Below, piece by piece: positions 32,511-42,150 of a stretch of 64,000 nt of DNA. Position 1 is the stretch's first letter; every line of letters starts with the position of its first letter. The stretch spans positions 85,273 through 149,272 of the forward strand of contig CAJYLH010000020.1 in NCBI GenBank assembly GCA_913775525.1, read 5' to 3'. Made by a program: the position numbers and the translations under genes. Origin of the DNA: an uncultured Chryseobacterium sp. (GTDB lineage: Bacteria > Bacteroidota > Bacteroidia > Flavobacteriales > Weeksellaceae). The notes beneath the pieces are model-generated. The model was not told where the DNA came from. It did not search any database and saw nothing but the letters and a program-made list of their open reading frames with translations.

Positions 32511-33758
32511 ATGGATTCTACTGTTTTTATCTGCATCATTGCCGCACTGGCAACAGCAGGTGTTATCATCAGGCCCTTCAGGCTTCCGGAGGCCGTCTGG
32601 GCGGTAAGCGGAGCTCTATTCATGCTGCTGTTCGGCTTAATTTCATGGTCTGATGCCTGGACCGGAGTCTTGAAAGGAACAGATGTTTATCTTTTTCTGA
32701 TCGGGATGATGATGCTGGCAGAAGCTGCCCGCCAGGAAGGGCTTTTCGACTGGCTGGCCTGCCACGCGACGAAGGTTTCGGGAGGTTCTGCGATTAAGCT
32801 CTTTATACTGATCTATATTGTTGGGTTGATAGTGACTACTTTCATGTCCAATGATGCCACGGCAGTGGTTCTTACTCCGGCAGTTGCAGCCGCTATGAAC
32901 AGCGCCAAAGTAAAACAGCCTCTCCCCTATCTCCTGATCTGTGCTTTTATCGCCAATGCCGCTTCCTTTATCCTGCCGATCTCCAATCCGGCCAACCTTG
33001 TGATTTACGGAAGGCATATGCCAACACTGGCGACATGGCTCAGTACTTATCTGCTGCCTTCGTTTTTTGCTGTAACCATAACCTTTCTGATGCTCCTGAT
33101 GACCCAACGTAAATACCTTCGTGAACCTATCGCTACAGACATCAGCATTCAGCCTTTGCAGAAAGGCGGGCGTATTGCAATGGCGGGGATTATCCTTACC
33201 AGTATCATCCTGATCATAGCATCAGCGCTGAACTGGGAACTCGGGCTGCCAACAGCGATTGCCGGAGTTGGTACCGCACTGATTGTAGCGATTGGAGCAG
33301 GACAAAATCCATTACGGCTGGTCCGCCATATTTCCTGGGCCGTCCTCCCGCTGGTAGCCGGACTGTTTGTAGTGGTGGAAGCACTGAACAGCACAGGGCT
33401 GATCAGTGCTTTAAGCCATATATTAGCTGATCATGCCCGCACATCGCCTGATACTACAGCCTGGGTGAGCGGCTCTGCCCTTGCGTTCGGCAGTAACCTG
33501 GTCAATAACCTGCCCGCAGGACTTATTGCCGGCAGTACAGCCTCTGCCGGGCATCTTCCTGCTATCGTAAGAAGCTGCATCCTTATTGGGGTAGACCTTG
33601 GGCCTAATCTTTCTGTTACAGGATCTTTAGCCACTATTCTATGGCTTACCGAGCTGAGGCGGCACGGACATTCCATAAGTGCCTGGCAGTTCCTTAAAAC
33701 AGGTTCACTGGTGATGATTCCGGCATTGATTGCCGCTTTTGCCGCATTATGGATATGA
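32511..33758 (+). CDS. ArsB-like anion transporter
   Basis: A 415-residue inner-membrane protein with about 11-12 helices. Conserved segments MSNDATAVVLTPAVAAAM and SNLVNNLPAGLIAG are those of the arsenite/antimonite exporter ArsB of the ion-transporter superfamily. No arsC or arsR gene is in the window, so arsenite is the family-based guess rather than a demonstrated substrate. The pairing with an MFS gene is unusual for ars operons. Confidence 0.8.
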   Translation: MDSTVFICIIAALATAGVIIRPFRLPEAVWAVSGALFMLLFGLISWSDAWTGVLKGTDVYLFLIGMMMLAEAARQEGLFDWLACHATKVSGGSAIKLFILIYIVGLIVTTFMSNDATAVVLTPAVAAAMNSAKVKQPLPYLLICAFIANAASFILPISNPANLVIYGRHMPTLATWLSTYLLPSFFAVTITFLMLLMTQRKYLREPIATDISIQPLQKGGRIAMAGIILTSIILIIASALNWELGLPTAIAGVGTALIVAIGAGQNPLRLVRHISWAVLPLVAGLFVVVEALNSTGLISALSHILADHARTSPDTTAWVSGSALAFGSNLVNNLPAGLIAGSTASAGHLPAIVRSCILIGVDLGPNLSVTGSLATILWLTELRRHGHSISAWQFLKTGSLVMIPALIAAFAALWI

Positions 33759-33857
33759 TTTTCCCCAGACCCTGTTTCCGGTTGATCTGTAGTTGAATCT
33801 GGGACCCATATCATGGGCTGATAGCGAAAAAATTGATTCCTATATATTTTAAAAAAT

Positions 33858-33884
33858 ATCCTGCTTTGTTCAGTAAAGCAGGAT
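33858..33884. terminator. Terminator hairpin between convergent genes
   Basis: A perfect 10-bp ATCCTGCTTT/AAAGCAGGAT stem with a seven-base loop lies between the ArsB-like gene and the response regulator gene. Confidence 0.75.
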
Positions 33885-33958
33885 TATTTATTTTGATCTC
33901 CATCGTACAGATATCAGATTCCGTATCGCTTAGAGCAAATTAATTTTCAAGAATCGAT

Positions 33959-34345
33959 TTATATGCTCATACTTCCTTTTTTGTTCTTCAGTAAATCTTC
34001 AATGGTATCAATCAGTTCGTCCATATCGAAAGGCTTGGAGAGAAAGGCATCTGCTCCGGCTTCCATCGCTATATCATCTCCGTCCCTGCTGGCAGAAAGG
34101 ATGATCACCGGCAGATGGCTGATATTCTGATCCGCACGGATCGCTCTTACCACCTGGTCACCCGATAATACCGGCATCCACAGATCCAAAAGGACAAGAT
34201 CGGGCTGATTTTTTTTAATTTCAGAAATAAGATTGGTACTGTTGATCTCTGTAAAAGCAGTGTAACCGCTGGAATCAAGCATCATTTCAATAACGTCCAG
34301 CACTCCCTGGTCATCATCACAAACCATAATTTTTTTAGCCTCCAT
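33959..34345 (-). CDS. Single-domain response regulator
   Basis: A 128-residue receiver without an output domain: acidic pocket CDDDQG, phosphorylated Asp in LVLLDLWMP, and SKPFD with the conserved Lys. It follows the LOV kinase gene by 2 bases and must be its partner or a branch of its phosphorelay. With no effector domain it works by protein contacts, as CheY-like proteins do. Confidence 0.88.
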   Translation of the reverse strand: MEAKKIMVCDDDQGVLDVIEMMLDSSGYTAFTEINSTNLISEIKKNQPDLVLLDLWMPVLSGDQVVRAIRADQNISHLPVIILSASRDGDDIAMEAGADAFLSKPFDMDELIDTIEDLLKNKKGSMSI

Positions 34346-34347
34346 AT

Positions 34348-35928
34348 TTATTTTTTGCTTATCGGTAATGTAAAACTGAATGTTGAACCTTCTCCCACTT
34401 CACTTTCCACCCATAGGGTTCCATCGTGATTGGCAATGATTTCATGGCTGATATACAACCCTATGCCCATACCCGGAAATTTTTTCTGGATATCCCCTGC
34501 CCGGTAAAAGCGCTCAAAAATCCTCGGCTTATCCTGCGCGCTTATGCCCATTCCGAAATCCCTGATTGAAACTTTAACAAAGTTACTCACTTTGGCCATG
34601 TGGATTTCTATCTTCTTGGATCCCGGTGAATATTTGATAGCGTTGGAAACAAGATTGTTAACCACCTGAGAAATCTGGGATTCATCTCCGCTGATAATGG
34701 CTCCTGATTTCCCCGAAACACTGATTTCATAACCCGGAACGGTCAATGCAATATTATCTACCGTATCTTTCACCAGGTGATCAATATCAAACGGCTCAAT
34801 ATGCAGTTCAATATTCCCGGATTGTATCCTTGATGTATCCAGCAGTTCAGAGATGAGGTTATTGAGGCGTTCCACATAAACGGATACTTTCATCAGCGTA
34901 GACTTATATTTATCCGTGATTCCGCCATCCTGCATTCGCTGCAGAAGCTGTACCAGGCCTTTGATTGTGGTAAGCGGTGTTTTAAGTTCATGGCTGGCAA
35001 TAGAAAGGAAGTCGTCTTTGCGCCGTTCTATTTCGCGCCGGTCCGTTATATCCTCTATCGCCAGGAGTATCCTGTCTTTGTACTGTCCGTCATGCTCAAT
35101 CCGGTATGCATTAAGCAACATCAGCTTTTTGCCGATATGCGGGAAATTATGCTCCACTTCAAAATCAATAACCGGGTTATTGGTCGGGAGTATTTTAACA
35201 AGAAGCTCTTTCAGCTGTTCGATATCCCACTGATGGTTTCCCAGTTCGTATAATACTTTGCCTACGGTTTCTTCTGCTGATACCTTAAAGGTCTTCAGGA
35301 AATGTCCGTTTGCACTTAATACTGTGAAATCCGGGTCGAGTACCAGTAAACTTTCCCTTACCGTCTGGATGATGCTGGAAAGGAATACCTGATTTTCTCT
35401 CAGCTCCTTGGTTCTTTCCTGAATCTTCTGTTCAACGGACGCTTTCTCTTCGATAAGGTCATGTTCAGCTTTTTTACGGGCCGTAATATCATTCTGAACA
35501 CCTATAAAATGGGTAATTTCTCCCTCACTGTTCTTTACAGGAGAGAGATACAGCTCATTCCAGAACAAATCCCCGTTCTTCTTATAGTTGCGGATTTCCA
35601 CCTTACAGTCCAGTCCCCGCTCGATACAGTCGCTCAACAACTTACGTTCAGGCTGAGCTCTGTCCTGTGCCTGGAGGAACCGGCAGTTATGCCCGATGAT
35701 TTCATTCCTTGAATAGCCGGTAATGGTCTCAAAAGCACGGTTACAGTATACGATGGGATTGTCTGGCTGTTTATTATCCGTAATAATGATCCCGGAATTA
35801 GCTGAATTAAGAGCCTGGATATACAGATCCAGATTCCTGTCTCCCTGCCCCCCGGAAAATTCATGGAAATTGGTTTGTGAAGTATTCAATATGATAATTT
35901 TTACTGTGTTTATATAAAAATCCGGCAC
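34348..35928 (-). CDS. LOV-domain blue-light histidine kinase
   Basis: A 526-residue cytosolic kinase. Residues of about 35-150 form a LOV photosensor: the flavin-adduct motif GHNCRFLQ gives Cys82 and Gln86, and the other flavin contacts Asn114 (RNYKKNG), Asn124 (FWNEL) and Gln145 (FIGVQNDIT) are all present. A coiled coil (152-180), a second PAS domain (about 180-298), a HisKA domain (His313 in SIASHELKTP) and a HATPase follow, with GMGIGLYI. Blue light should form a Cys-FMN adduct and change kinase activity. No ATG is available; the frame opens with GTG at 35928 and TTG at 35889 is an alternative. The response regulator lies next to it. Confidence 0.88.
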   Translation of the reverse strand: MPDFYINTVKIIILNTSQTNFHEFSGGQGDRNLDLYIQALNSANSGIIITDNKQPDNPIVYCNRAFETITGYSRNEIIGHNCRFLQAQDRAQPERKLLSDCIERGLDCKVEIRNYKKNGDLFWNELYLSPVKNSEGEITHFIGVQNDITARKKAEHDLIEEKASVEQKIQERTKELRENQVFLSSIIQTVRESLLVLDPDFTVLSANGHFLKTFKVSAEETVGKVLYELGNHQWDIEQLKELLVKILPTNNPVIDFEVEHNFPHIGKKLMLLNAYRIEHDGQYKDRILLAIEDITDRREIERRKDDFLSIASHELKTPLTTIKGLVQLLQRMQDGGITDKYKSTLMKVSVYVERLNNLISELLDTSRIQSGNIELHIEPFDIDHLVKDTVDNIALTVPGYEISVSGKSGAIISGDESQISQVVNNLVSNAIKYSPGSKKIEIHMAKVSNFVKVSIRDFGMGISAQDKPRIFERFYRAGDIQKKFPGMGIGLYISHEIIANHDGTLWVESEVGEGSTFSFTLPISKK

Positions 35929-36204
35929 TGAATTTTATGATCCGGATCAAAAAAATCATCAAGTTGTCACCAAAAACTATGCCTCAAATCAGGTGGTCTG
36001 CAAAAAACTTGGGGAGAATCCTCTGAGCATCATTAATTGTTTCATCAACTTTATTACAGGCTCTTAAACCATGTATTGCCTTCATCTATTGTAACGCCTG
36101 ACCGTGATTTATGCACTGAAAGACTACCGGCATATATCTTGTTATGTAAAGAAGCATTGCATCAAGTCGGGATTCACAGTTCTGTACTTTAAAAACAAGA
36201 AAAT
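35929..36204. other. Divergent promoter region between the LOV kinase and DUF421 genes
   Basis: About 276 bases with no coding frame; no specific sites were recognised. Confidence 0.4.
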
Positions 36205-36885
36205 ATGAAATGGGATGATGTTTTCATCGGTGACCTGAACTTTGATTTTGCCATTGAAATTATCGTACGGACCTTAATCATGTTCAGTATGGTTTTAATT
36301 GTGCTGCGGCTATCAGGCAAGAAAGGCGTACGTCAGCTCTCTTTATTCGAGGTTGCGATCATCATCGGACTAGGTTCTGCAGCCGGAGATCCTATGTTCA
36401 ATAAAGAAACATCTATCCTGCAGGCTATTGTTGTTTTTGTAACCATTATTCTTCTGTACCGGCTAATTACCTTTTTTGCCGGCAAAAGCGAATTCTTTGA
36501 AAGTATTGTTGAAGGGGATCCGATTTACGTTATTGAAAACGGAGAATTCTTACTGAAGGAGAGCGGTGACCACACTTTCGCCAAAGATGAGTTCCTTTCA
36601 GAGATGCGCCAGCAGAGCATAGCGCATGTAGGCCAAGTAAAGACCGCCATATTAGAAACTACCGGGAACATCAGCTTTTATTATTACCATGATGAAGAAG
36701 TAGGTTACGGTCTTCCTGTACAGCCTAAATTATATGCTAAAAAACTATCGGTTATTGATGAACCTGATGTATATGCCTGCTCGTACTGTGCAAGACCATC
36801 CCACCTGGAAAAGGGTAAAAACCGCTGTCCCAGATGCAATCGCCATGAATGGGTACTTGCCATCAATGATAAAAGGCTGAACTGA
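36205..36885 (+). CDS. DUF421 (YetF-like) membrane protein
   Basis: A 226-residue protein. Two or three N-terminal helices contain RTLIMFSMVLIVLRLSGKKG, then VRQLSLFEVAIIIGLGSAAG. The DUF421 cytosolic domain follows (GDPIYVIENGEFL), with a C-terminal zinc-ribbon-like tail having two CxxC pairs (ACSYCARPSH, NRCPRCNRH). YetF-like proteins are linked to spore or stress functions in other phyla; their biochemical role is not known. The cysteine tail is an extra feature that not all members have. Confidence 0.8.
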   Translation: MKWDDVFIGDLNFDFAIEIIVRTLIMFSMVLIVLRLSGKKGVRQLSLFEVAIIIGLGSAAGDPMFNKETSILQAIVVFVTIILLYRLITFFAGKSEFFESIVEGDPIYVIENGEFLLKESGDHTFAKDEFLSEMRQQSIAHVGQVKTAILETTGNISFYYYHDEEVGYGLPVQPKLYAKKLSVIDEPDVYACSYCARPSHLEKGKNRCPRCNRHEWVLAINDKRLN

Positions 36886-36897
36886 CGTTAACTGGCA

Positions 36898-38076
36898 GTG
36901 CATGAGACATCAATATATTCTAGTCACCAAAAAAAATCACCATTGAGCCCGGAAAAAATCTATCTTGACAATAATGCTACCACCCGAATGGATGACCGTG
37001 TGCTGCAGGCCATGATTCCTTTCTTCACAACGTATTATGAAAATGCAGGCAGCAGTCACCTGTCGGGATTAACAGTGCAGGAGTATGTTGAAGAGGCTGC
37101 ATGGAATGTAGCTGAGCTTACCGGCGGGAAACCTGAAGAGTATATTTTCACCTCAGGAGCTACTGAAGCTGTTAATCTGGCCGTTTCAGGCCTTGATCAT
37201 TCAAAAAGGAAGCATATTGTGACCGTATCTACAGAGCACAAAGCGGTCCTAGACACCTGCCGGAACCTTGAAAATAATGGTTATAGCCTAAGCATTGTCA
37301 ACGTTGGAGAAAACGGACTCGTCAATCCCGAAATCCTGAAAGAAGCCATTACTGATGAAACTTTAGTGGTGTGTGTGATGCTGGTTAACAATGAAACCGG
37401 GATCATTCAGGATATACGGCAAATCAGTTCAATAGCCCATGAAAAAGGTGCGCTTTTCTTGTGTGATGCTACACAGGCAGTAGGTAAGATTCCGGTGGAT
37501 GTATCGGATCTCGGGATCGACCTGATGCCGTTCTCTGCCCATAAGTTTTATGGCCCGAAAGGTTCGGGAGCGCTGTATGTCTCCAGGGAGGCAAAGATCA
37601 AATTACATCCTCAGATCCTGGGAGGCGGACAGCAGAGAAATAGGCGGAGCGGAACACTGAATGTGCCCGGAATCATAGGATTAGGAAAGGCCTGTGAAAT
37701 TGCTAAGCTTGAAATGCAGGCCGATGCTACCAGGATCAGGGATCTCAGGGATACGCTTGAAAGAGAACTGCTCTCTGTAAGCGGAGCTTTTCTCAATGGA
37801 TGTCCGAAACACAGACTGCATACGACTGCTAATATCTGTTTTCCAGGTGTGAATGCAGAACAGATGATTACGAGGCTGCAACATATTTCGGTTTCCAACG
37901 GCTCAGCATGCTCTTCTGTAACCAGCCGTCCGTCCCATGTGCTGAAAGCTATGGGATTGAGTGACGAAGAAGCCTTGAGCTCTATACGGTTCAGCCTGGG
38001 AAAATTCAATACAGGATCCGATATCCGGCAGGCATCTGCGAAAGTCAGGGAACTTGTTGAAAAATTACGGGCATAA
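36898..38076 (+). CDS. Cysteine desulfurase (NifS/IscS-type)
   Basis: PLP enzyme that removes sulfur from cysteine and holds it as a persulfide. The 392-residue frame has the family start IYLDNNATTRMD, the PLP lysine in SAHKFYGPKGSGAL, and the active cysteine C338 in NGSACSS, in a short loop typical of NifS/IscS. No ATG start exists; GTG at 36898 or TTG at 36943 are the options. It lies next to the molybdenum hydroxylase and cofactor genes, so it may donate the terminal sulfur of the cofactor or serve iron-sulfur clusters. That role is inferred from position only. Confidence 0.85.
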   Translation: MHETSIYSSHQKKSPLSPEKIYLDNNATTRMDDRVLQAMIPFFTTYYENAGSSHLSGLTVQEYVEEAAWNVAELTGGKPEEYIFTSGATEAVNLAVSGLDHSKRKHIVTVSTEHKAVLDTCRNLENNGYSLSIVNVGENGLVNPEILKEAITDETLVVCVMLVNNETGIIQDIRQISSIAHEKGALFLCDATQAVGKIPVDVSDLGIDLMPFSAHKFYGPKGSGALYVSREAKIKLHPQILGGGQQRNRRSGTLNVPGIIGLGKACEIAKLEMQADATRIRDLRDTLERELLSVSGAFLNGCPKHRLHTTANICFPGVNAEQMITRLQHISVSNGSACSSVTSRPSHVLKAMGLSDEEALSSIRFSLGKFNTGSDIRQASAKVRELVEKLRA

Positions 38077-38078
38077 AA

Positions 38079-38105
38079 AAATCCTGCTTTTCACAGCAGG
38101 ATTTT
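38079..38105. terminator. Bidirectional terminator between convergent genes
   Basis: A 10-bp AAATCCTGCT/AGCAGGATTT stem with a six-base loop lies between the desulfurase and the hydroxylase large subunit. A and T runs flank it on both sides. Confidence 0.8.
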
Positions 38106-38119
38106 GTCAGATCTCTTAT

Positions 38120-40357
38120 TTAAAGTAATTTATCGAAATGTATGGGAAGGTCATAAATCCTTTTTCCCGTAGCGTGATAGATCGCATTGGTTACCGCAGG
38201 CGGCATGCCTACTCCACCAATTTCTCCTACTCCCTTTACGCCGAGATCATTAACGAACTGATCATTCTCTTCCACAAAAAGGACTTGCAGGTCATGCACG
38301 TCTGCATGAACCGGTATGTGGTATTCGGCAAGGTTCGGGTTCATGTATTTTCCAAGCCGGTCATCCAGAATAGTCTCTTCATGGAGGGCTTTGCTGAGTC
38401 CCCAGATCATGCCTCCCAGTACCTGGCTTTCCGCCGTTTTAGGATTGATGATTCTTCCTGCCGCTACGGCAGTCAGGGCTCTTTTTACTTCAATCATTCC
38501 CAGTTCCTCGTCTACCTCTACTTCCACGAAAACAGCACTGTGGACTGCCCTTGCCTTCTTCCCGTATGTAAGCGGATTAGGCATTGCGGTACTTTTAACC
38601 TTAATTGCTTCATGATTGTTCGCCACAAGAACATCTTTAATACGGATCCTTTTTGAATGGTCGCTCCTTAACAGGATAAATCCGTCTTTGAAATCGACAT
38701 CTTTTAATTTGGCATCTTTTAGCACCGAATTGTCCATTGCCCTCGCTTTTTTGAACAGCTTTTTATTCAGTGCCTGACAGGCTTCCTGAACGGCAGGCCC
38801 AACCGTAGCGGTGGTAAAAGAGCCTCCCTGGATGGGTGCAAAAGGCATTTTGCTGTCGGCGTAAGAAAAGGTAACCGCCTCTATAGGCAGACCCAGCTCA
38901 TCTGCTGCAATCTGGGTCATCACCGTCAGCGTACCGGTTCCGATATCGGTAACGGCATTTTTTATTTCTACGGTACCGTCTGGTTTCAGGATCGCTTCGG
39001 CGCGGCCCAGCATCCGGTTGGCATCCCACATTCCGGTAGCCATTCCGTATCCCACGAGTTTATTGCCTCTCTTCATGCTTCTCGGCTCAGGATTCCTCTG
39101 GCTCCATCCGAATTGTTCTGCGCCCTTAAGGTAGCATTCCCGTAATTGCTTGCTTGAGTATTCTTTGTCGCTGCTTTTATCTATTTCAGAATAATTGATG
39201 AGCCTGAGCTCTACAGGATCGATGTTCAGCTGATAAGCAATCTCATCCATTGTTACTTCAACAGCATGCATTCCCGTACTGCCGCCGGGTGCCCTCATAT
39301 CTAAAGGCGTATAAACATCCAGAGGCACCAGCTGATGTTCCAGCAGCGTATTTTCTGCTGGATACAGCATATTGGCCCAGTTGACTACAATTTCCACATA
39401 ATCTTCAAACCTGGAAGTCTCTCCGGTAGCTTTATGGTAAATAGCATTCACCTTTCCGTCTTTGTCGGCTCCAAAACGGGTATGCTGTAAAGTCGGCGGC
39501 CTGTGCCCGATCATGTACATCTGTTTCCTGTCGAGAGTTACACGCACATTCCTTTCCAGATCCAGTGCTGCCATCACCGCCATGAACAGCTGATGCTGAG
39601 GACGTAAGCCTGAACCGAATCCTCCTCCTACAAATGGGGAAATGACCTGCACATTTTTCATTTTGAGACCGAAGACATTCGCCACATACATCTGGGAATT
39701 GATGGTTCCCTGGGTCTTGTCATAAATCTTCAGCTTATCTTTTCCCTGGTAAATAACCGTACTGGCATACATTTCCATCGGATTATGATGTTCGGTACCA
39801 TGGCTGAATATACTGTCTGTTTTTACAAATGAGTCCTGGTATGCCTTATCAAAATCACCGGTGGGCGACGGAGGCGGTGGTTTCAGCAGTGAGGCCATGC
39901 CTTTTTTAGGATCTTTGGATTTTTCCAGGTTGGCTTCCAGATCGGTTTCAAAAGTTTCCTCTTCATATTCTATCCCCAGTTTTGTCGCTGCATAACGGGC
40001 CATTTCAAAAGTTTCGGCTACTACCAGCGCAATGGGCTGTCCATTATAACGGATGATATTATCTTTCAAAGGTTTAAAAATGGTTCCGGGAGGCGCATCC
40101 ATATCTGCATACTGAAAATCGAACCAGGCGGTTGAAGGACGGTTGTCATGGGTGAACACTTTAATGACCCCATCCATTTTTTCAACTTCAGAGGTATGTA
40201 TAGATTTTATTTTTCCTTTGGTAACGGTACTGTTGACAACATATCCGTACAACAGTTCCGGAGCATCGTATTCACCGGCATATTTGGCTGTCCCCGTCAC
40301 TTTCAGGCGTCCTTCAAGACGGCTTACCGGGGTTCCTATCGATGGTGCTTTTTCCAT
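38120..40357 (-). CDS. Molybdenum hydroxylase large (molybdopterin-binding) subunit
   Basis: A 745-residue catalytic subunit of the xanthine dehydrogenase/aldehyde oxidase family (PaoC/YagR type). It has the N-terminal hammerhead domain (GTAKYAGEYDAPELLYGYVV), the molybdopterin segments VISPFVGGGFGSGLRPQHQL and the LDMRAPGGSTGM loop, and the catalytic Glu in GVKGVGEIGGVG near the C-terminus. No Tat signal is visible on this subunit. It should oxidise an aldehyde or purine-type substrate with water as oxygen donor. The exact substrate is unknown. The order in the operon is FeS, FAD, Mo subunit. Confidence 0.87.
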   Translation of the reverse strand: MEKAPSIGTPVSRLEGRLKVTGTAKYAGEYDAPELLYGYVVNSTVTKGKIKSIHTSEVEKMDGVIKVFTHDNRPSTAWFDFQYADMDAPPGTIFKPLKDNIIRYNGQPIALVVAETFEMARYAATKLGIEYEEETFETDLEANLEKSKDPKKGMASLLKPPPPSPTGDFDKAYQDSFVKTDSIFSHGTEHHNPMEMYASTVIYQGKDKLKIYDKTQGTINSQMYVANVFGLKMKNVQVISPFVGGGFGSGLRPQHQLFMAVMAALDLERNVRVTLDRKQMYMIGHRPPTLQHTRFGADKDGKVNAIYHKATGETSRFEDYVEIVVNWANMLYPAENTLLEHQLVPLDVYTPLDMRAPGGSTGMHAVEVTMDEIAYQLNIDPVELRLINYSEIDKSSDKEYSSKQLRECYLKGAEQFGWSQRNPEPRSMKRGNKLVGYGMATGMWDANRMLGRAEAILKPDGTVEIKNAVTDIGTGTLTVMTQIAADELGLPIEAVTFSYADSKMPFAPIQGGSFTTATVGPAVQEACQALNKKLFKKARAMDNSVLKDAKLKDVDFKDGFILLRSDHSKRIRIKDVLVANNHEAIKVKSTAMPNPLTYGKKARAVHSAVFVEVEVDEELGMIEVKRALTAVAAGRIINPKTAESQVLGGMIWGLSKALHEETILDDRLGKYMNPNLAEYHIPVHADVHDLQVLFVEENDQFVNDLGVKGVGEIGGVGMPPAVTNAIYHATGKRIYDLPIHFDKLL

Positions 40358-40381
40358 ATTCTTGTCATTTAGATTAAATAG

Positions 40382-41401
40382 TTATAAAGATGGTTTGGCA
40401 CCGGGTCTCTGGGATTCCGGATGTAATGCCATTGCAGCATTACGGATAATCGCCTTTTTAGCCAGACCTATTTTGAATTCATTATGTTGAAACCCGCTTG
40501 CTCCCTGCAGAATAATATCAGCAGCCAGTGCAAAGTTTTCTTCTGAAGGTGCTTTACCTGTCAGGAACTGTTCAGCCTCTTTCACCCTCCATGGCTTATG
40601 CGATACTCCTCCTAAAGCGATCCTGACCTCTTTGATAAGATCATTTTCAAGGGTAAATGCTGTTGCGACGGAAACCAAAGCAAAAGAATATGAACTCCTG
40701 TCCCTCAGTTTCAGGTACGAATAATGCTCTGAAAAAGTTTCAGCAGGCAATGTAATTCCTGTAATGATCTCTCCCTGTTTCAGATTATTGTCGATTTCGG
40801 GTGTATCTCCCGGCAACCTGTGAAAATCCGCAAACTGGATTTCCCGGTCTCCTTCAGGGCCGGAAATTTGGACTATAGCATCCAGCGCAGCCAGTGCCAC
40901 GCACATATCTGACGGAAAAACGGCGATACAGTTTTCATTATGCCCTAAAATAGCGTGGATCCGGTTGTAGCCTTCTTTGGCTGAACATCCGGAGCCCGGC
41001 ACGCGTTTATTGCATGCGGTAACAGGATCATAAAAATAATAGCAACGGGTTTTTTGCAGGAGATTGCCTCCGTTAGTCGCCATATTCCTGATCTGTGCGG
41101 AAGCACCGGCCAGGATGGCTTTAGATAAAAGCGGATATTTCTGTTCTATAACAGGGTGATAAGCCGTGTCCGCATTCGTCATCAATGCTCCCAGGCGCAC
41201 TCCCCCTTCAGTATGTTCAGTAAGGCCATTCAGCCCTTCAATTCTGTTGATGTCTACAACAGTCTCTGCCTCTGTAACAAAATATTTCAGGAGATCAAGA
41301 ATATTGGTGCCCCCTGCAACGATTTTATTTCCGGTATTGTTATTCGTTAAGTCAATGGCCTGTCCGATGTCACCGGCTTTGGTATATGAGAAGTTGTTCA
41401 T
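40382..41401 (-). CDS. Molybdenum hydroxylase FAD-binding subunit
   Basis: A 339-residue medium subunit. The PCMH-type FAD fold shows IVAGGTNILDLLKYFV and ATNGGNLLQKTRCYYF, with cysteines in the YYFYDPVTACNKRVPGSGCS region that fit the extra Fe-S site of PaoB-type subunits. The ATG at 41401 is chosen because it overlaps the FeS-subunit stop by four bases (ATGA) and starts the domain. The longer upstream frame is overlap of the neighbouring gene. Confidence 0.86.
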   Translation of the reverse strand: MNNFSYTKAGDIGQAIDLTNNNTGNKIVAGGTNILDLLKYFVTEAETVVDINRIEGLNGLTEHTEGGVRLGALMTNADTAYHPVIEQKYPLLSKAILAGASAQIRNMATNGGNLLQKTRCYYFYDPVTACNKRVPGSGCSAKEGYNRIHAILGHNENCIAVFPSDMCVALAALDAIVQISGPEGDREIQFADFHRLPGDTPEIDNNLKQGEIITGITLPAETFSEHYSYLKLRDRSSYSFALVSVATAFTLENDLIKEVRIALGGVSHKPWRVKEAEQFLTGKAPSEENFALAADIILQGASGFQHNEFKIGLAKKAIIRNAAMALHPESQRPGAKPSL

Positions 41402-41877
41402 GCGTAGTTCTGTTTTACGTCCATAATTGCATTGATAATTCCCCTGCTGGCACCGCACCGGCAGAGATTTCCACTCATTAGTTCCTGAACGTCTTCCCTG
41501 GTCTCGGCTCTGCCTTCGTTCAGCATACCTATGGCGCTGCAAATCTGTCCCGGCGTGCAGTATCCGCACTGGAATGCATCATGGTCTATAAAAGCCTGTT
41601 GTACAGGATGTAAATTATCTCCGTCTGCAATACCTTCTATAGTGGTAATTTCAGCACCGTCTCTCATGACAGCGAGATTAAGACAGCTCAAGACGCGTTT
41701 TCCGTCTACCAGAACTGTGCAGGCCCCACACTGGCCGTGATCACAGCCTTTCTTCGTTCCGGTCAGGTGTATCCTTTCCCGGAGGGCATCAAGAAGCGAT
41801 ACCCAAGGCAAAACTTCAAGGCGGTAATCCTGTCCGTTTACCTTAAGTACAATAGATTGTTTTTCGTTATGGGTCAT
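41398..41877 (-). CDS. Molybdenum hydroxylase [2Fe-2S] subunit
   Basis: A 159-residue small subunit with both cluster motifs: the plant-ferredoxin-type GCDHGQCGACTVLVDGKRV ending in SC, and the C-terminal CGYCTPGQIC with CRCG. Electrons pass from the Mo centre through these clusters to FAD. First gene of the hydroxylase operon; the 84 bases upstream to the moa terminator hold its promoter. Confidence 0.9.
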   Translation of the reverse strand: MTHNEKQSIVLKVNGQDYRLEVLPWVSLLDALRERIHLTGTKKGCDHGQCGACTVLVDGKRVLSCLNLAVMRDGAEITTIEGIADGDNLHPVQQAFIDHDAFQCGYCTPGQICSAIGMLNEGRAETREDVQELMSGNLCRCGASRGIINAIMDVKQNYA

Positions 41878-41961
41878 AGCGTTGTTATTTGGTGTTCCTG
41901 TTACGATACAAAAAAAGAACCGTTATAACGGAAAAAATGTTGATCAGAACGGCTCTTGATG

Positions 41962-41987
41962 AAAAAAAATACCCCTTTAAAGGGGTA
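41962..41987 (-). terminator. Terminator of the molybdenum-cofactor operon
   Basis: On the minus strand the perfect palindrome TACCCCTTTAAAGGGGTA is followed by eight T. It lies about 165 bases after moaCB and ahead of the hydroxylase operon promoter. Confidence 0.8.
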
Positions 41988-42150
41988 ATATCAGGTTAAT
42001 CATGCTTCAGAGGCGGTATGAGTACCCTACAGCTGTTTAAGCTGATCAGATTAATTCAGTATGAAATTAGTTAAAAATATTGTTTAAAATCAAAATATTA
42101 ATTTAGAATAAAGAAAAATAATAATTTATTTCAAATTATTTGAAATCCGA

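Noticed and set aside
32511-33758. Full arsenic resistance operon
   Set aside because: Only an ArsB-like transporter is present; neither an ArsR regulator nor an ArsC reductase is encoded beside it.
38138-38656. Plus-strand frames of 90-170 residues opposite the hydroxylase gene
   Set aside because: They mirror the coding strand of well-supported genes and carry no family motifs; the same holds for the other long antisense frames, for example 15223-15861, 47887-48834 and 54821-55774.
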